Counted from the stretch's first letter, positions 22,188 through 34,919 are shown. The stretch: 64,000 nt of DNA from Phoronis australis (GCA_002633005.1 NMRA01000005.1:1290319-1354318), one strand, 5' to 3'. Program-made: numbers and translations. The notes: generated from the letters alone by a model not told the origin.

Positions 22188-23814
22188 ATATAGAACATGG
22201 AAGTGGTAAGGAATTCATTTGGTTACAGTTCTTTCATGAATAACAGTTAGCATTCAGCAATGAGCACTGTCATTTTTGATAAATTACTGAGGTCACCATC
22301 TTAAAGGAGCCTACATTCCGTACAACATTCAGTAACCAATCAAATCTCAAACTAGAGAGTAAAGCTAGTTCCTTGGGTAGAGTTTCAAACACTTGTCCCA
22401 TTCTAAATATCTAAAGAAAAACAATCTTGACTCAAGGATATCTGGTACAGCTTGAGTAAACTTTCCTCATCTCACATGAGCTTGATAAGGCAGCAGTGAA
22501 ACAATGTATTCTTGTAAACAAAAAGTGGCGGAACATATCCAGTTGGCACACATATGAACACTTGTCCCTGTTTGACACAGAGAATTCTCCAACATGCATG
22601 ATAAGGGTTGGGGATGATCTCATTAGGTCGAGATAAACGGGTCAAATAAAAAAGGTCAGTTCAAATTAGCTCTCCAGTGGGAATCAAATCACACTTTGCT
22701 CATCTTCAAAACAACTATTATTTTTTAAAGTTTCTCTGCAGTCAGTGATGTATCTTATGATATGAATGATTCTGTGGCAAAAATTGGTAATTTTAATTCT
22801 TTTTGAAAAAAACTTGGTATTAAACATTCAACTAGTTCAAAGCGCTATACCACAGCTTACAAGATTCATTGTTAAGCGAACGTTAATTTTCCTGCTATAC
22901 CACAATGATGAAATGTCTGCAAGCCTAATACATCAGAAAAAAAACAGGCCTGCTTCTGAAAAAACAATTTTGACACTTCATTTGTCTTCCCGTTGTTGAT
23001 CTAACTGAGCAAACAATACATACATGCAGTTCCAGGCAAAAGCTGTTTCCAACATCAGATATTAAATTATCCTACTGTGAAGCTTTCTCACCACTCTTGG
23101 TAGAACTCACAGTCCTAAACAAATTTCTATGGCCCTTGGTCTACAAAACAGAAACGATGACAAAATTGTTTTTTTTCTAGTATCATATTTCTTCGGAAAA
23201 AAAATGCCAAAATAACTTTTCACGGGGACCTCAATTTCAGAAATAGATATAAAAATTACCAATTTCAGTCTATGACAGTTCAATCTACTTCAGCAAGTAT
23301 TTATTGCCCTAATGTCATCGCTAATGTGGTAATTGTCCTGCTCCCCACAAAAGAACCTAGATCAGTGTTCCTGATATCCAAGGATTCTGTTTACTGCAAT
23401 CCGATCTGATCCGTGCAGAAATCCATTGACAAAGTAGATACGGCTGGCTGCAATACTGTCTAAATTTCCAATGATTTGACAGGAAATGTCACATCATAAC
23501 TCAGTGATCACAGAGAGCTGCAACAGTTTACCGACATCTTGTACTTTGTCAATAGACTTGTACAATTCGTGGCTGTTTTCAAGAGTGAAGTTCATGAGGT
23601 AATCTAACCTAAGGTCTAAAACTGATTATTCGAACTGTTTAGCTTCAATATTGAATGCACTGTAAGAAGCTGAAGCAATAAAAATAAAAATTAGCTAAAA
23701 AAAAAGATGCATTACATTTTCCGGGCTCTCTTGTACGCGTTGACGAATGGTTTTAGTGACTCTTTAAACATGGCCTGCGAGTCATGATGCTCAGACAAAA
23801 AAGTACAAGTACTA
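22188..23814. other. Non-coding stretch
   Basis: No gene recognised. A short segment near 23300-23380 resembles one near 28275-28335 (shared GTCATC-CTAATGT, TGCCCTGCTCC and TTAGATCAG-like words), so a further low-copy repeat is present. Confidence 0.5.
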
Positions 23815-24220
23815 GGGCCCAGTCTCTAATCTTTGTACTCGAAATGAACTCGAAATTACTTCTGGCAATTTCTCTGCTTCTTTTGTGCGAACTCAAGATA
23901 AGTGGTTATCAGACTGTGCTCAAATACATTTAATAGTTTATGCATATGAGTTAATAGTCCAAGTTTGCACTTGAAGACCCTTATATTCGTGCTACAAACT
24001 CGAGTAAAAACTTGAAATTTCCAGTTCAAACTCGAACTTTTAGCCTTAATGTTGGGGTTTATCAACTGCAAACTAGGACTAATAAACTTATCCACATGGT
24101 AAGTCATTATGTACTCAGCATAGAATAGATACTTATCTTGAGTTCATACAAGAGCAGCAAAATGCCAAACATAATTTTGAGTTCCATTTCGACTGAGTAA
24201 ACAGATTAGAGACCGGGCCC
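23815..24220 (+). mobile_element. Fold-back MITE with GGGCCC ends (family H)
   Basis: The left end starts GGGCCCAGTCTCTAATCT and the right end, complemented, GGGCCCGGTCTCTAATCT. Similarity between the arms continues inward for roughly 90 bases, including GAACTCAAGATAAGT on both sides. About 406 bases in total, no ORF. Confidence 0.8.
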
Positions 24221-25252
24221 AGATCGATATCCAGATTAGCCTCGATTAACAAGTCGCTGTCATCTGGAGTTGAAACCAAACGGTAAGTTTTTGTAACGAT
24301 ACTTTAATCAACTGTGCCATCTGGTGTTTAATCCAGAGAACTAGCAGTAACCACCAGTGTCATTAGCAGAGAGGCGTTAGTAAGAGGTAAGGGAAGTTGT
24401 GCGACAGAGTATCAATAGACCAAAGTTTCACTAATTGCTATTTAATCTAGTGGTACTGTATGACGCCAGCTCCTCTAATTTCCTCTCAGCAATTAACAAT
24501 GCCAATCGAGACTGTTTCCCACAGAATGACGTCATAAACCAATATGCATTGAACCTCATGGGAATTACGAAATCAGAAACAGGAGACAATTGAAAAATAG
24601 AAGACGAGGTGCCTTGATTGGCAGAGAAGCATTTGAACGAACAATCGCCCATCATGAAACAATCTTGCCATCATTTTATTAATGAATGTTGAAGTGGGAC
24701 TGATGCGCTTATGCTGTCATCACTTATCCTGTTTTCTCCATTGTTGTCAATTTAGTCAGATACTGACAAAATGATTGCAGGTGATATGTCTTGCGTGCTC
24801 AGGGAAGGTTCAAATGGGCTTTCAGCATCCAAAATCAGGTTTTGATCGACAGCTTTACACATGGAGTTTGCGAGCGTCTAGGCACTGGTGGACCTAGGGT
24901 GTCAAAGGGGGGAGGAGGGGTTTGGGCTAACCACAATGTTTTGAAAGAAAGTGTCCTCTTAAGTCCTTAAATCGGCATTGTGATGATGTCTCTTTGATCA
25001 TTGATGTTATGATGTCTCTTTGATCAAGTCCTATGGGCTGCCAGTGCTGCCAATTATGTATAGTCCTGTTTAGGCATCAACTTTTGGCTCGGGGCAACTT
25101 ATACCGAGCAAATTGATCGGTGTTAAGTGTTCGTTTACACACACAACTCACTAACTATGGCAAGACGGAAATTGTAGGCTGGAAAGTGTATCACGCATGT
25201 GCGGGATTTGAAGAGACAAAGAACCTGTATTGAGGTCATTACACAAGTGCAG
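24221..25252. other. Non-coding stretch
   Basis: No gene seen. A near-perfect duplicate word (TGATGTCTCTTTGATCA, near 24984 and 25009) and a G-rich run at about 24900-24930 with a family A-like CACTGGTGGACCTAGGG end are the only structure. Confidence 0.45.
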
Positions 25253-25456
25253 TAGAGATGATTCTTTCCGCCTTGCCCCAGTTACGCGTTTAGACACAAC
25301 TTGTAGTGTAAATGGCACTTATCAGAACACACATGCAATCAGATCCTTTCCACCTTGCCCCAGTTACGCGGGCACTTATCAGAACACACATGCAATCAGA
25401 TCCTTTCCACCTTGCCCCAGTTACGCAGGCACTTATCAGAACACACATGCAATCAA
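25253..25456 (+). repeat. 57-bp tandem repeat
   Basis: GGCACTTATCAGAACACACA recurs at 25314, 25371 and 25428 (period 57). The other half of the unit (CCTTGCCCCAGTTACGC) also precedes the first copy at 25271. As 57 is a multiple of three, a repetitive frame stays open across it; I do not regard that as a gene. Confidence 0.92.
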
Positions 25457-26535
25457 CCTAAAGACAACATTACATCCTGAGTTTTTGTAATTTTTCGCCT
25501 TTCAAACATTTATTACAAAAACTAATACAGATACAAATATATCATTTTTGTAAAATTTGAAGGAATGCTTGCGTTGGTAATACCTTGTCAATGTGAAACT
25601 AGATTGTTCTTTTGACAAGATCACCTGATGTTACAGAAAAATTCTTCAGTTCCTACTGACATAATACATGTCATACAAGTGAAATTTCATTTTGTTGAAT
25701 TTACCAACAAAAATAACTCTTAACTAAATTTTACCTTGTCCAAGCATAGTTTGTTATCGTATAGTTGCTATCAAACAATATTTTGAACAATTAATTGCAA
25801 CAAAGTAGTCAGCTTTGATAGCAGAAAAATCAATTTTAGCAATTGCTTTTTGACTAATTTGAAAATTGTTAGGGACATAAACTCAGAGGTTATTAATATT
25901 GAATGCTGATGAACAAATTGAACTGCATGGGTTCTAGTCATGACAGAACGTTCACTCCGCACTCGGCTTGAAACATACAGGCTACTTTACTTAAATACCT
26001 GTATATTTTTAGAATGTCTGTCCTTAACATTAAATTCCTTACATTATTCAACAAATCCCACATACACCCACAAAGATAGTCATCTATTCAAACAGTATAT
26101 TGCTACTCCATGGTGGAATTCAAAAGCATCTGAAAACCGAACTGGTGATTAGTAATCCCGTCTGAGGAAGGGTGTCTGAAAAGCATCAGCAGATGCTTGT
26201 AGTGTATTTTAGGAGTCAGGAAATAGACCATCTGGTTTTCATATAAACATTACCAACAGTAGTGGGATCAGCAATTCTAAACCTGGGTCATTTTGGAGGA
26301 CTGCACTGCAGAGGAGATAGGAATATTAGTTTGGTCTAAGTCACAAGTTCAGAATTGATAGCAAGTATGTGGTTGGCGTTAGGACAATCTCATCCCAATT
26401 GTGTGGAGACAAAACTATCAATATTATTACCGGCACAGTAATAGATGGAAACACCCCCAATTAGATGTCATTAAGACCATTTATTTTGATTGTGTGGCTG
26501 AAACTTCACTCAGGTCACAGAACAAAATGTGTTAA
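25457..26535. other. Non-coding stretch
   Basis: AT-rich, with no supported gene, RNA or array. Confidence 0.5.
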
Positions 26536-26873
26536 GGCCCTTTCATACTAACAGAACTCCCGTATGAAGGGAGCTTGGATGTAAACTGTGAAGTTCATTG
26601 AATAGCTCATGCCAGCTTTGGTAGTTAACGGCATCGAAGTAAAACTGTAGGTGATGCTGTCGTCATCGAAGTAATCGCAAGGTAGCACTCATGCATCCTC
26701 AGTGTCCAGTCTAAGATATGTGACTATTTGAGAATATTTGCATGTGCTAATTGAAATAAAACTTATTTCTGATTAGATTGGTCTCTATATTCGAGCCGAA
26801 CCGAAGTTAACTTTTCATACTGACCGCATTACTCCCCAAAACATCGATGCGTCCCCGTTAGTGTGAAAGGGCC
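26536..26873 (+). mobile_element. MITE with GGCCCTTTCA ends (family G)
   Basis: Left end GGCCCTTTCATACTAACAG and right end, complemented, GGCCCTTTCACACTAACGG: 17 of 19 identical. 338 bases, no ORF. I could not find a convincing target duplication. Confidence 0.75.
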
Positions 26874-28737
26874 GCCAACAGATCTTGTGACAATGGAAAT
26901 GTTGTGCTATACAGTCAATTCTTCAAACGTTTATCAAAGTTTTCGTCAATGCTATGTAATTTTAGGATATTCCAAATCAAGATTTGACACTATGCGGAGA
27001 ATTATTATCCACAATCAGTTACAATGTATTGGGTCTACATACATTTAGCAGATAACACATTTGTTTAAAAATCTTGGACTATAAGAATGATTTTCAGTGA
27101 TAACATTACCTTTAAAAAATCTACATTTTGCCAAGGTTATCTTACTGATATCTTGAAAAATGTAGATTTTTATCCCAGTCAGTAAAAGTGCGTATTTTCT
27201 GAAAGTGGGAACATTGTAGAATTAGATTTTTGACTCTATGCCAATCAGCCATTAATTGGATTGCGTGACCACGAGTTTTAAATTTAGAGAACAAAGCATT
27301 CATGGTAAAACAACGGTATTCAATCGGACAGGACAAAAATTTTGTTTGACCATAAATGTTCATCATTTTGACTATTTTCATTTTAATTTTTTGAGAATAA
27401 TGATCCTCATCTAACTATTCACGACAATTTCTGAAACAAACTGAATAAAACGTAACTAGTTTTGTATATATACCGTTAAATAACCCATTTAGTTATTCAA
27501 TGCGCGTTGAATAACATTTTGTCGGGAACCCTAGGGCGGTTTGGGACCTGCTTCGCAAGAATTTCAGTTTGTCGACTTAACTACTGTGACACTCAGCAGC
27601 TGACGTCATCGAACATGAAAATAGAATACTTAATGAGGATGCGCAATAACTGCAATTGTTCAGCAAACGGCATTGTACCGACATTTATACGCTATGAAAA
27701 ATAAGATGCATAATTTCCATAAAAACAATATTTTGATTCAGTGAAATTTATCTCTCATGTTCTCTCACTTGTAAATCACCGATCTCCAACTTGAATGCGG
27801 GTGTGTCGTCCGGATCCTTTGATTTGAGCATTATATTCAGTTACTAGTGGTAACCTACTTTAGCAGACGATATTTTCACGGTGGAAGCCTAGCATAAGAT
27901 GTGTAGTAAGCTAAACTAGTTGCTTAAAACTTATTTAATGGATTCCCTTTATTTCTATTTTGTTTAAATTTTCAATTGATTTTGAGTAAAAACATTATTT
28001 TAACAAGAATAACTCGGCGTTTCTTAAAAAATCACGACCTGGCCGACGCTGGGCCTCTGACATAGAAAGTAGTTACAAAAGCCGAGGCGAGTCGAGAAAG
28101 GTAGATCGACTCATTGCAATGTTTATGGTTCAGTATGTGATATAAATAGATTGTTACATGTTCTCAGTCGTTATCCCCCTTATCTAGAGCCCTCGTGGCA
28201 ATAATTCCCCAAAACCCACTTGGGCTCTAGATTACGGGAGATATTATTTCAGTCAAGGTTTTTTAATGTAAATGAAGTCATCCCTAATGTAATTGCCCTG
28301 CTCCACACAAAATGATCTTAGATCAGAGATAATGAGAATTGATGACGCCATCAGCTTTTGTCACACGTCTATCATGTGGAGTCAAATGTCACAAATCTCG
28401 TCAAAGTACATTAGGAACCAATGCCCAGCATCTAACGCCCTCAATTTCTAATATGACATTAGTCGACTTGTTGAACCAGTCATGTGCAATAACAAATAGA
28501 CACTCTTTCCAAGGGGACTAATCGCCTCTAATTTGAGTAAGGAATCACCTGTAACCAATTTCCATACTTGCCCGACTTAACACACCCACGTTTGGCATAA
28601 CGCCCAACCTCAAAATTTCCCAATTTTCACTTTTAAGCACCACTCCAATTAATACAGGCCAGACTTCCCTTAGAAAAGACCAGTGTTTTTTGAACACCCA
28701 TCTCGTGCTGCTCGCAACATTTTAGACACAGCGGACT
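26874..28737. other. Non-coding stretch
   Basis: No gene supported. A small perfect inverted repeat (GTTATTCAA-TGCGCG-TTGAATAAC) occurs near 27492-27515. Confidence 0.5.
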
Positions 28738-28915
28738 ACACAAATTAAACCAGTCATTGAAAATTGAACCTTTTCATTGCTTAGACAGCAAAAATTGGTT
28801 AACTACAACAGAATTTAGAAAAGAGAAACCAACACCCATTGGAACCGCTGTTTCTTCAAGTTTGTTGATATGTCCCAACTCCTATAGTGTAACTTGCCTG
28901 AGCAACACAACGAAG
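28738..28915 (+). repeat. Family F interspersed repeat
   Basis: Shares ordered words with 38456-38625: CATTGAAAATTGAACCTTTTC, a CAGCAAAAATTGGTTAACTA-like block, and CCTGAGCAACACAA. Unclassified; no ORF. Confidence 0.55.
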
Positions 28916-29158
28916 CCACTTTACTCTGTACATCAACACTCATCAGCATTATCCAAAGAATGAAAGGAATTTTCATTGAATGGGTGAGTGCCTAATGCAA
29001 ATTGTTCTTTGCTAAGCCAATAAATACAAAAGGGAGCTACCTGTGAGTTAGCCTGATTACTTAAAACCACAGGCTCAATGGGATAAAATTTCACCCGAAT
29101 TTTGGAGAAAAATAAGTAGCAAAAATCCCTTTCGTGATTTTCCAAAGGCTCTATAAAT

Positions 29159-29308
29159 CAGGAGCAGATTTAAGGGGGGGGGGCAAGGGGGCCATGACCC
29201 CCCCTAAAACTCTCCCAGATTCCATTTGGCAGTTCGGGGGTGCAAATGTCTGACGGGCAAATACTCTGCCCTGGCCCCCCTTAACTCAAACTGCTGGATC
29301 CGCCCCTG
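29159..29308 (+). mobile_element. Family A MITE, nested in a family C element
   Basis: Ends CAGGAGCAGATT and, complemented, CAGGGGCGGATCCAG. Runs of G and C lie just inside the ends. TAAAT flanks it on both sides (29154-29158 and 29309-29313), an apparent 5-bp target duplication. The flanks together resemble the 5' part of the C2-form repeat seen at 52423-52470. 150 bases. Confidence 0.75.
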
Positions 29309-29449
29309 TAAATGCATGCAATTTTTCAAAACTTTGTCTGTTGGTAGCTGTGGTACAATACATGAACATGGAAGTACAATAAATCGGTGTTACATGTGTT
29401 GCATTGAAAACATGATAAAATAAAAATTCACTTATCAGACATATTTTCC
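29309..29449 (+). repeat. Family C interspersed element (C2 form)
   Basis: Contains CAATTTTTCAAAA, GGTAGCTGTGGTACAATACA, TGAACATGGAA and ends AAATTCACTTATCAGACATAT. Interrupted at its 5' side by the family A copy. Confidence 0.65.
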
Positions 29450-31020
29450 AGTAACTGTAGTTGGCGTTCAACCACTTATTATGCACAAAAAATGTTAATG
29501 GTTAGAGTCGGAAAAAACAATGACTTTGTGACTGACTGCCAGGACAGTTCATACCAGAGTAAAGCTTCTAACATTTTAGGAAAATGTCATTTTTTACAAG
29601 TTCCGTTTCAGAGATCATCAAAACATTTAAATTGGCTGAAAAAACTAGCATCTAGCCCATGATGACATCACACACTGAGCTTCAAGTTTTGCAGAAAGTC
29701 CATCCAAATACAATGTTGATCTTTGTCAAGTGGTCCACTGTGTTTTAACAAGAAGATAAGATTCCTCAGTAGCCTTCAAATAATAAATAGCAGATTATGT
29801 TTGATTTTTACACCAAACTATTCCAAACAATGACTGTTTAGCAAACACAGGCAGTACAGCCATAGCCAATTAATTTTGAAATTTATAGGGATTGTTGTAT
29901 AAAGAATCACATTGTGAATTGTAAATGCAAGAAGCATCAACAAATACCGATTGTTTGTTGCAACGCAGCCTACTTTGATACAAGTCTCAGCAAAACTTGG
30001 TTTTTCCAGTTCAACTACCTGTTTTTCATATTATGGCACTGTTTGACACCTGGAGTCAGATGTTACAACCCGGTGGGCAGGGCAGGGCAGGGGGATGGTT
30101 ACTCACACGTTACATGTTCTATGATGACCAAAGTACAGTGTAAGTATGTTCTAGTAAAATATATCATTATGTCATGATGTGGATTGTATATTTCATTGTC
30201 ATAATGTGGTTGGGACAGTATTTGTGACATCTAACTCCAGATGACAGACACAGACAGTACGACTGAAAAACTGGTAATTTAACAGGACGAAAAATGAAGT
30301 CAAGTCATGTGTTTAATAAATTACTGATTAGAACACAACTTTTCAATTAAAAAAGTCACTAGGAGAGTTTTTTTACACTAAGCTAACTGTCTGATTAGTC
30401 AATAATTTATTCAATTTCTTTTGAAAACAAATGCTGCAACTTCAAATGCAAAAAGTAGAGCTTTATATTTTTACGACTAAGCATCAGATTCAGTGACGGA
30501 ACTTTCAAGACACCTCGGAATTGAATCATGGCAGAAATAACAATGCATTTTGCAGCGCCAAACACATATACAGTAGTTCACTATCAATGACATTATTAAT
30601 AGTGCTAAATTTCCAAGAAAGAAGTCACGACAGTATATCTATCAATCATGTCACCATGTATTGACTCAGTAAAATTCCAAACTGTTAAGATAATAAGTGC
30701 AGTCTTATGAAGACATTTTGTTTCCATTTCTGTTTCAAAATTGATTAAATACACGACACTTGTCATTATTAACAGTCTTTATTCCGTTACGTTCGTATCC
30801 AGAGTCGGAACACTCAGCAGAGTATAGTCATTTCTGTTTCAAGAAAGCTTTACCAAAACCATACGTCAGACACAGGCAATACAGTACCGGGACCCGAGGT
30901 GGGGGAGGGGGGGTACTTCCAGATAGTGCACAAGCGGGACAGGTCACTCAGATGTGCAAAATTTTGGCGACAAAAAATCTGCCTTCCGACTCAATTCCCC
31001 AGAATTCAGTTTCATAGGAT
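29450..31020. other. Non-coding stretch
   Basis: No gene supported. It contains the G-quadruplex motif at 30075 and a G-rich run near 30896-30915. Confidence 0.5.
30075..30094 (+). other. G-quadruplex-forming motif
   Basis: GGG-CA-GGG-CA-GGG-CA-GGGGG: four runs of three or more G separated by two-base loops, the canonical G4 pattern. Confidence 0.8.
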
Positions 31021-31021
31021 A

Positions 31022-31098
31022 ACATTGGGAGTTATCTCCCTACCATTGGGAGTTATCTCCCTACCATTGGGAGTTATCTCCCTAACATTGGGAGTTAT
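31022..31098 (+). repeat. 21-bp tandem repeat, each unit a hairpin
   Basis: ATTGGGAG recurs at 31024, 31045, 31066 and 31087 (period 21). Each full unit contains GGGAG-TTAT-CTCCC, a five-base-pair stem with a TTAT loop. Confidence 0.9.
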
Positions 31099-31178
31099 GA
31101 AGGGGGATGTTTCTGGAACAAAAATCCACAAAAGGTTCTTAAATATGAAAAACTTTTCTAAAAGGGGTAATAATCAGT

Positions 31179-31415
31179 CAGAGGCGGATCTACAGGGGGG
31201 GTTCAGGGGGTTTAAACCCCCCCTCGGGACAGGATCAAAAATAAAAACTGGAAAAAAAATCGCCAGAAAAACGAAATTAGCTACTAAAAATCCCAAAAAA
31301 TCTTACACGGGAGGAGGGAAACCCTCTCGCGACCTTCCTTCTCCTCGGCGCTACGCGCCTCGGATTGTTTCGAATCCTAAACCCCCCCCTTACTGAAATC
31401 GTAGATCTGCCACTG
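31179..31415 (+). mobile_element. Family A MITE
   Basis: Ends CAGAGGCGGATCTAC and, complemented, CAGTGGCAGATCTAC. Just inside the left end lies the palindrome GGGGGTTTAAACCCCC. Flanks TCAGT and TCACT agree at 4 of 5. 237 bases. Open frames through it are not coding. Confidence 0.78.
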
Positions 31416-31762
31416 TCACTTACAGCATACAGCATTTTGAGAACAGTTTTCTCAACTGAACAATGGCCTACAAACTGGTTCTCAAAATGCGGGACCAGAC
31501 CTGTAAGTGACTATTGCCCGAAAAAGGCGGCCTACACAATTTTTCAAGCTGAACACTCCACTCCAAAACAGTCGTGCAGAAGTTAGACCACGTTCGAAAA
31601 TCAATTCTCTAAGAAACCTTCTTGGCTTTAGTTTAATGAGGATTAACACATGTCAAAGTATCAAAATATTAAGTTTGTTTTCAATTTGATAGTGTCCTCA
31701 GTAAATTTGCCATGCAAATATTGCCATTCTGAGCACTATCTCACAAAACCATCAAAGCAACT

Positions 31763-32061
31763 GGACTTGTGACTTGTCAGCATTGGTGGTATTGCCAATT
31801 TGCAGAGTGACTTATGACTTCTCAGCATTGATTGTACAGCCATTGCACAGTGATTTATGACTTCTCAGCATTGGTGGTACAGCCATTGCAGACTGGTGAC
31901 TTATGATTTCTCAGCATTGGTGATTACTGCTATTGTAGAGTTACTTGTGACTTCTCAACATTACTGGTACCAGAGTACCAGGAACCATCACAGAGTGACT
32001 TATGCCTTCTCAGCATGGGTTGTGCTGCCATTGCAGAGTGACTTGTGACTTCTTAGAATTG
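31763..32061 (+). repeat. About 43-bp tandem repeat, seven diverged units
   Basis: ACTTATGACTTCTCAGCATT-like blocks, each followed by a GGTGGTACAGCCATTGCAGA-like block, recur near 31765, 31811, 31854, 31900, 31944, 31998 and 32041. Spacing is 43-54 bases, with substitutions and small indels. Confidence 0.85.
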
Positions 32062-34091
32062 TTACGAAATACAAAAAGATGACAGAAATTTACAAACTTC
32101 AAAGCAATTATAAATTGCGACATGCTTTGATAAAAGTCCAACATTGTTAATTATTTATCAGACAGTGACCAAAGCGTTTCCTAATTGGACTGATCACTCT
32201 CATAAAAGGATCAATTATACTTTGGATATTTTATAAAAACTTGTCATTAGATTTCTAAATGTTTTGTATTTACTTAGCCAGTAAAGTAATTGGGAAGTGT
32301 CCCTTATCCTAGCTTAGACAAAGAAAACTATCAAGTGAGATCTTTCAATCTACATAAGGAAATAAGCCAATAAAAACCTTCCTCTGTCTGTTAATCACTA
32401 GTTTTTGCCCATCTCAGTAATTGTCCTTAATTACATCCGCTGGTTTTTCCAGGCTGAAATCTTTCATGTCTACATCACTTGATCGATTCTGCCAATTAAC
32501 AGAAATTTCACTAAAATTGGGCAGCTGTTGAAACTGATTTAAAACCAACACTAGAAAGTCAAAGTTTAGGTGTGGAGAGATGAGTTACCTATGTTAATTA
32601 ACTGGATGAAAGGTGAGCGGCTCATCACTGGCAATTAACATCCGGTGAAATTACCTGACATAATGAGAGTAAGCGAGACCTCCTGCTGTGACCACCTTCC
32701 GTTGGTACTATTAAGAATTGACCACGTCTGATTAAAGTGTTAACTAATTACCAACTTCCTGAGCAACACCGCCCACACAAGAAAATTAAGAGGAAAGATT
32801 GATATTAGTTTCTGGCAAAATTAGAAGCAATACATCGAAGAAAAAATTAGGGCTACAGAACAGCACAAGAGCGACATTTCAATGCTTGCCTCAGATGGAA
32901 GATCAGTAAACAAATTCACAGGAAATATTTTTGCATATTTGTTGATTATGTTAAAACTTCATAAAGTATGACTGCCATGATCAAACACGGAATTAAACTT
33001 TGAACGTTTCTTGTAATAGAGCAAGCGCTAGAAAAAGGAAAAAATGACGATTTTGACGATAGGCTAATATTTCTATTCAGATTTGAGGAAACTTTACCAT
33101 ACTGTAAACCCACCTTCTGTCCATGAATAATTATTGGTTTTGACTACTTACAGTCACCAATTGGTCGAAAAATGTCCTTAATCAAATTAAGGGTCATAAT
33201 GCATGCCTGAAAAGAACTGATAGTTGGGGATTGCTTGGGCCCAGCCGCTACAAGTGGGCAGACAACTTCATGCTCTGAATGTGGTCTGAAGTAATTATGA
33301 ACTTCCAAGTCAAAACTAAACTTAAGTGGAGACCAGTTTTATGGTGGTAATCCTTCTAAATCAATATTTTGTCTCTTTATACCGACGACAAAAGCTCGAC
33401 ATGGAACGAACGAGTTGTTAAGTTGCGAATTAACCCATTTCAGTGTATTTACACAACAATATCGGAAGCTGTCAGTTACAAGAAGCCAATCTGCACAAAC
33501 GCCCAAAACCATGTGGAATTCCAGCTATTACGTGAATTTGTAACATCACGATGACAAGGAAACAGACAAAGCAACAACCGCATGGTGCAGGCAATTATAC
33601 TCAGCTAAAAGACGTAGGGCAGTGAATGAGCAATTCGTAGTTATGACCCGCAAGCCATCATACATATGTACGTTATGATAATAATCGGATATAACATCCC
33701 CATATTTTGAGAATCCATTTGATGCCCATTATTCAGTAGAGAAAACTGGTTCTCAAAATGCAGGCATGTTATATTCGACCTACATTGCTGCGCAAACGCA
33801 AATGAGACGATTCCTCCTGCCTTGCCACTGTTTTTGTGTTTCGAGGTATAGTTGACAAGGAACAACTGGATAAATCAGATGCAATTTACCTTACATTAGA
33901 AATGGGTGACAAAGTTGTTCCATCAGTTCTGTTTACACACATACTTGGAAGTGGATCATCTCATTCCATGTCCAGTTTTTCTGTGTCAACTTAAGCGTCA
34001 TGTAAATCAATGCAAAATCTCATGTTAACAGTGCAGTATCGGCCTCAATTGCTAGTGAAAACTAACTTGGGTTGCTGAATTAGAAAACATC
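32062..34091. other. Non-coding stretch
   Basis: No gene, RNA or repeat array recognised. Confidence 0.5.
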
Positions 34092-34347
34092 ACCATGCAT
34101 GCACCCAGCCTTTAATATGGGGAGCTCGAATCTCTGACAAAGTGGACCTTTTGCTACCAAAAAAGCGGGAGAACTAAAAAAACATGGTACCACCTTCAAG
34201 TCTGTGAACTGGGCGTCTGTGCCTTTTTAGTGGACTTTTGTCTCATTTTCTCGGACTTTTTATTTCTCTGAGGCGGAACTTTTTACCCACTTTGCCAAAT
34301 GGGGGGCTCATTTGAGCCCCCCGAGCCCCCCCTGGGTGCGAGCATGA
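34092..34347 (-). mobile_element. Family B MITE
   Basis: Ends CATGCATGCACCCAGCC and, complemented, ATGCTCGCACCCAGG. Read on the minus strand it shares CAAATGAGCCCCCCATTTGG and CGCCTCAGAGAAA with the copies at 40368 and 55276. About 256 bases, no ORF. Confidence 0.75.
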
Positions 34348-34760
34348 TCACTTACTACTTCTACTGGGAATTTCCACCAACAGACCGTCCAAATATAAGC
34401 CTATTACCTTCATTACAGTTGAAAAACTCGGATAGAAACCGACAGGCGTAACTTCTACAGTTATCTGTCATAAAAGTACAAAAAAGACAAAGTAAGAAAT
34501 AACAAAGAAATTAATGGTATAAAAAGGCAGACGTCTGATTCCAGAACCATGTGCACTTTGCTGCAAGGGAATAACAAAGCACAATATGAACAACGATGAT
34601 AATATGAAATGTCACAAGAAATGAGCTGGGTTTATCATGAAAATCTGGGTCAGGTAGATAGGAAAATAACAGCAGCCTTTGAAATTTAATTTTATTCTAT
34701 CTCTCAAAAAACTTCATAAAGATAAAAATACGTTGGTCCATTAGTAGCTTGGTTTGTTAC
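34348..34760. other. Non-coding; distal part of a split family C copy
   Basis: From about 34672 to 34760 the sequence resembles the minus-strand 3' part of a family C element. It continues at 34920 after the inserted family A MITE. Confidence 0.5.
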
Positions 34761-34919
34761 CAGGGGCGCATCCAGGAATTTTGAGTTGGGGGGGTGCGCA
34801 GGGCAAAGTATTTAGCCAGGATTTCACTAGTCAGACATTCGTACCCCAAACTACCATGAGGGGAGAATTTTAGGGGGAGAGCATGGCCACCTTGCCCCCC
34901 CCCCCTAAATCCACCACTG
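34761..34919 (+). mobile_element. Family A MITE nested in a family C element
   Basis: Ends CAGGGGCGCATCCAG and, complemented, CAGTGGTGGATTTAG, with G and C runs inside. Flanks GTTAC and GTTGC agree at 4 of 5. Across the insertion the host sequence rejoins to match the uninterrupted family C copy at 35191-35400, which supports both boundaries. Confidence 0.8.

Noticed and set aside
25230-25490. ORF with a 19-residue protein repeat (TYQNTHAIRSFPPCPSYAG)
   Set aside because: It follows from a 57-bp DNA tandem repeat; there is no signal peptide, splice context or family match.
30899-31396. 165-residue plus-strand ORF
   Set aside because: It runs through the 21-bp hairpin repeat and a family A MITE; the apparent basic domain is MITE sequence.
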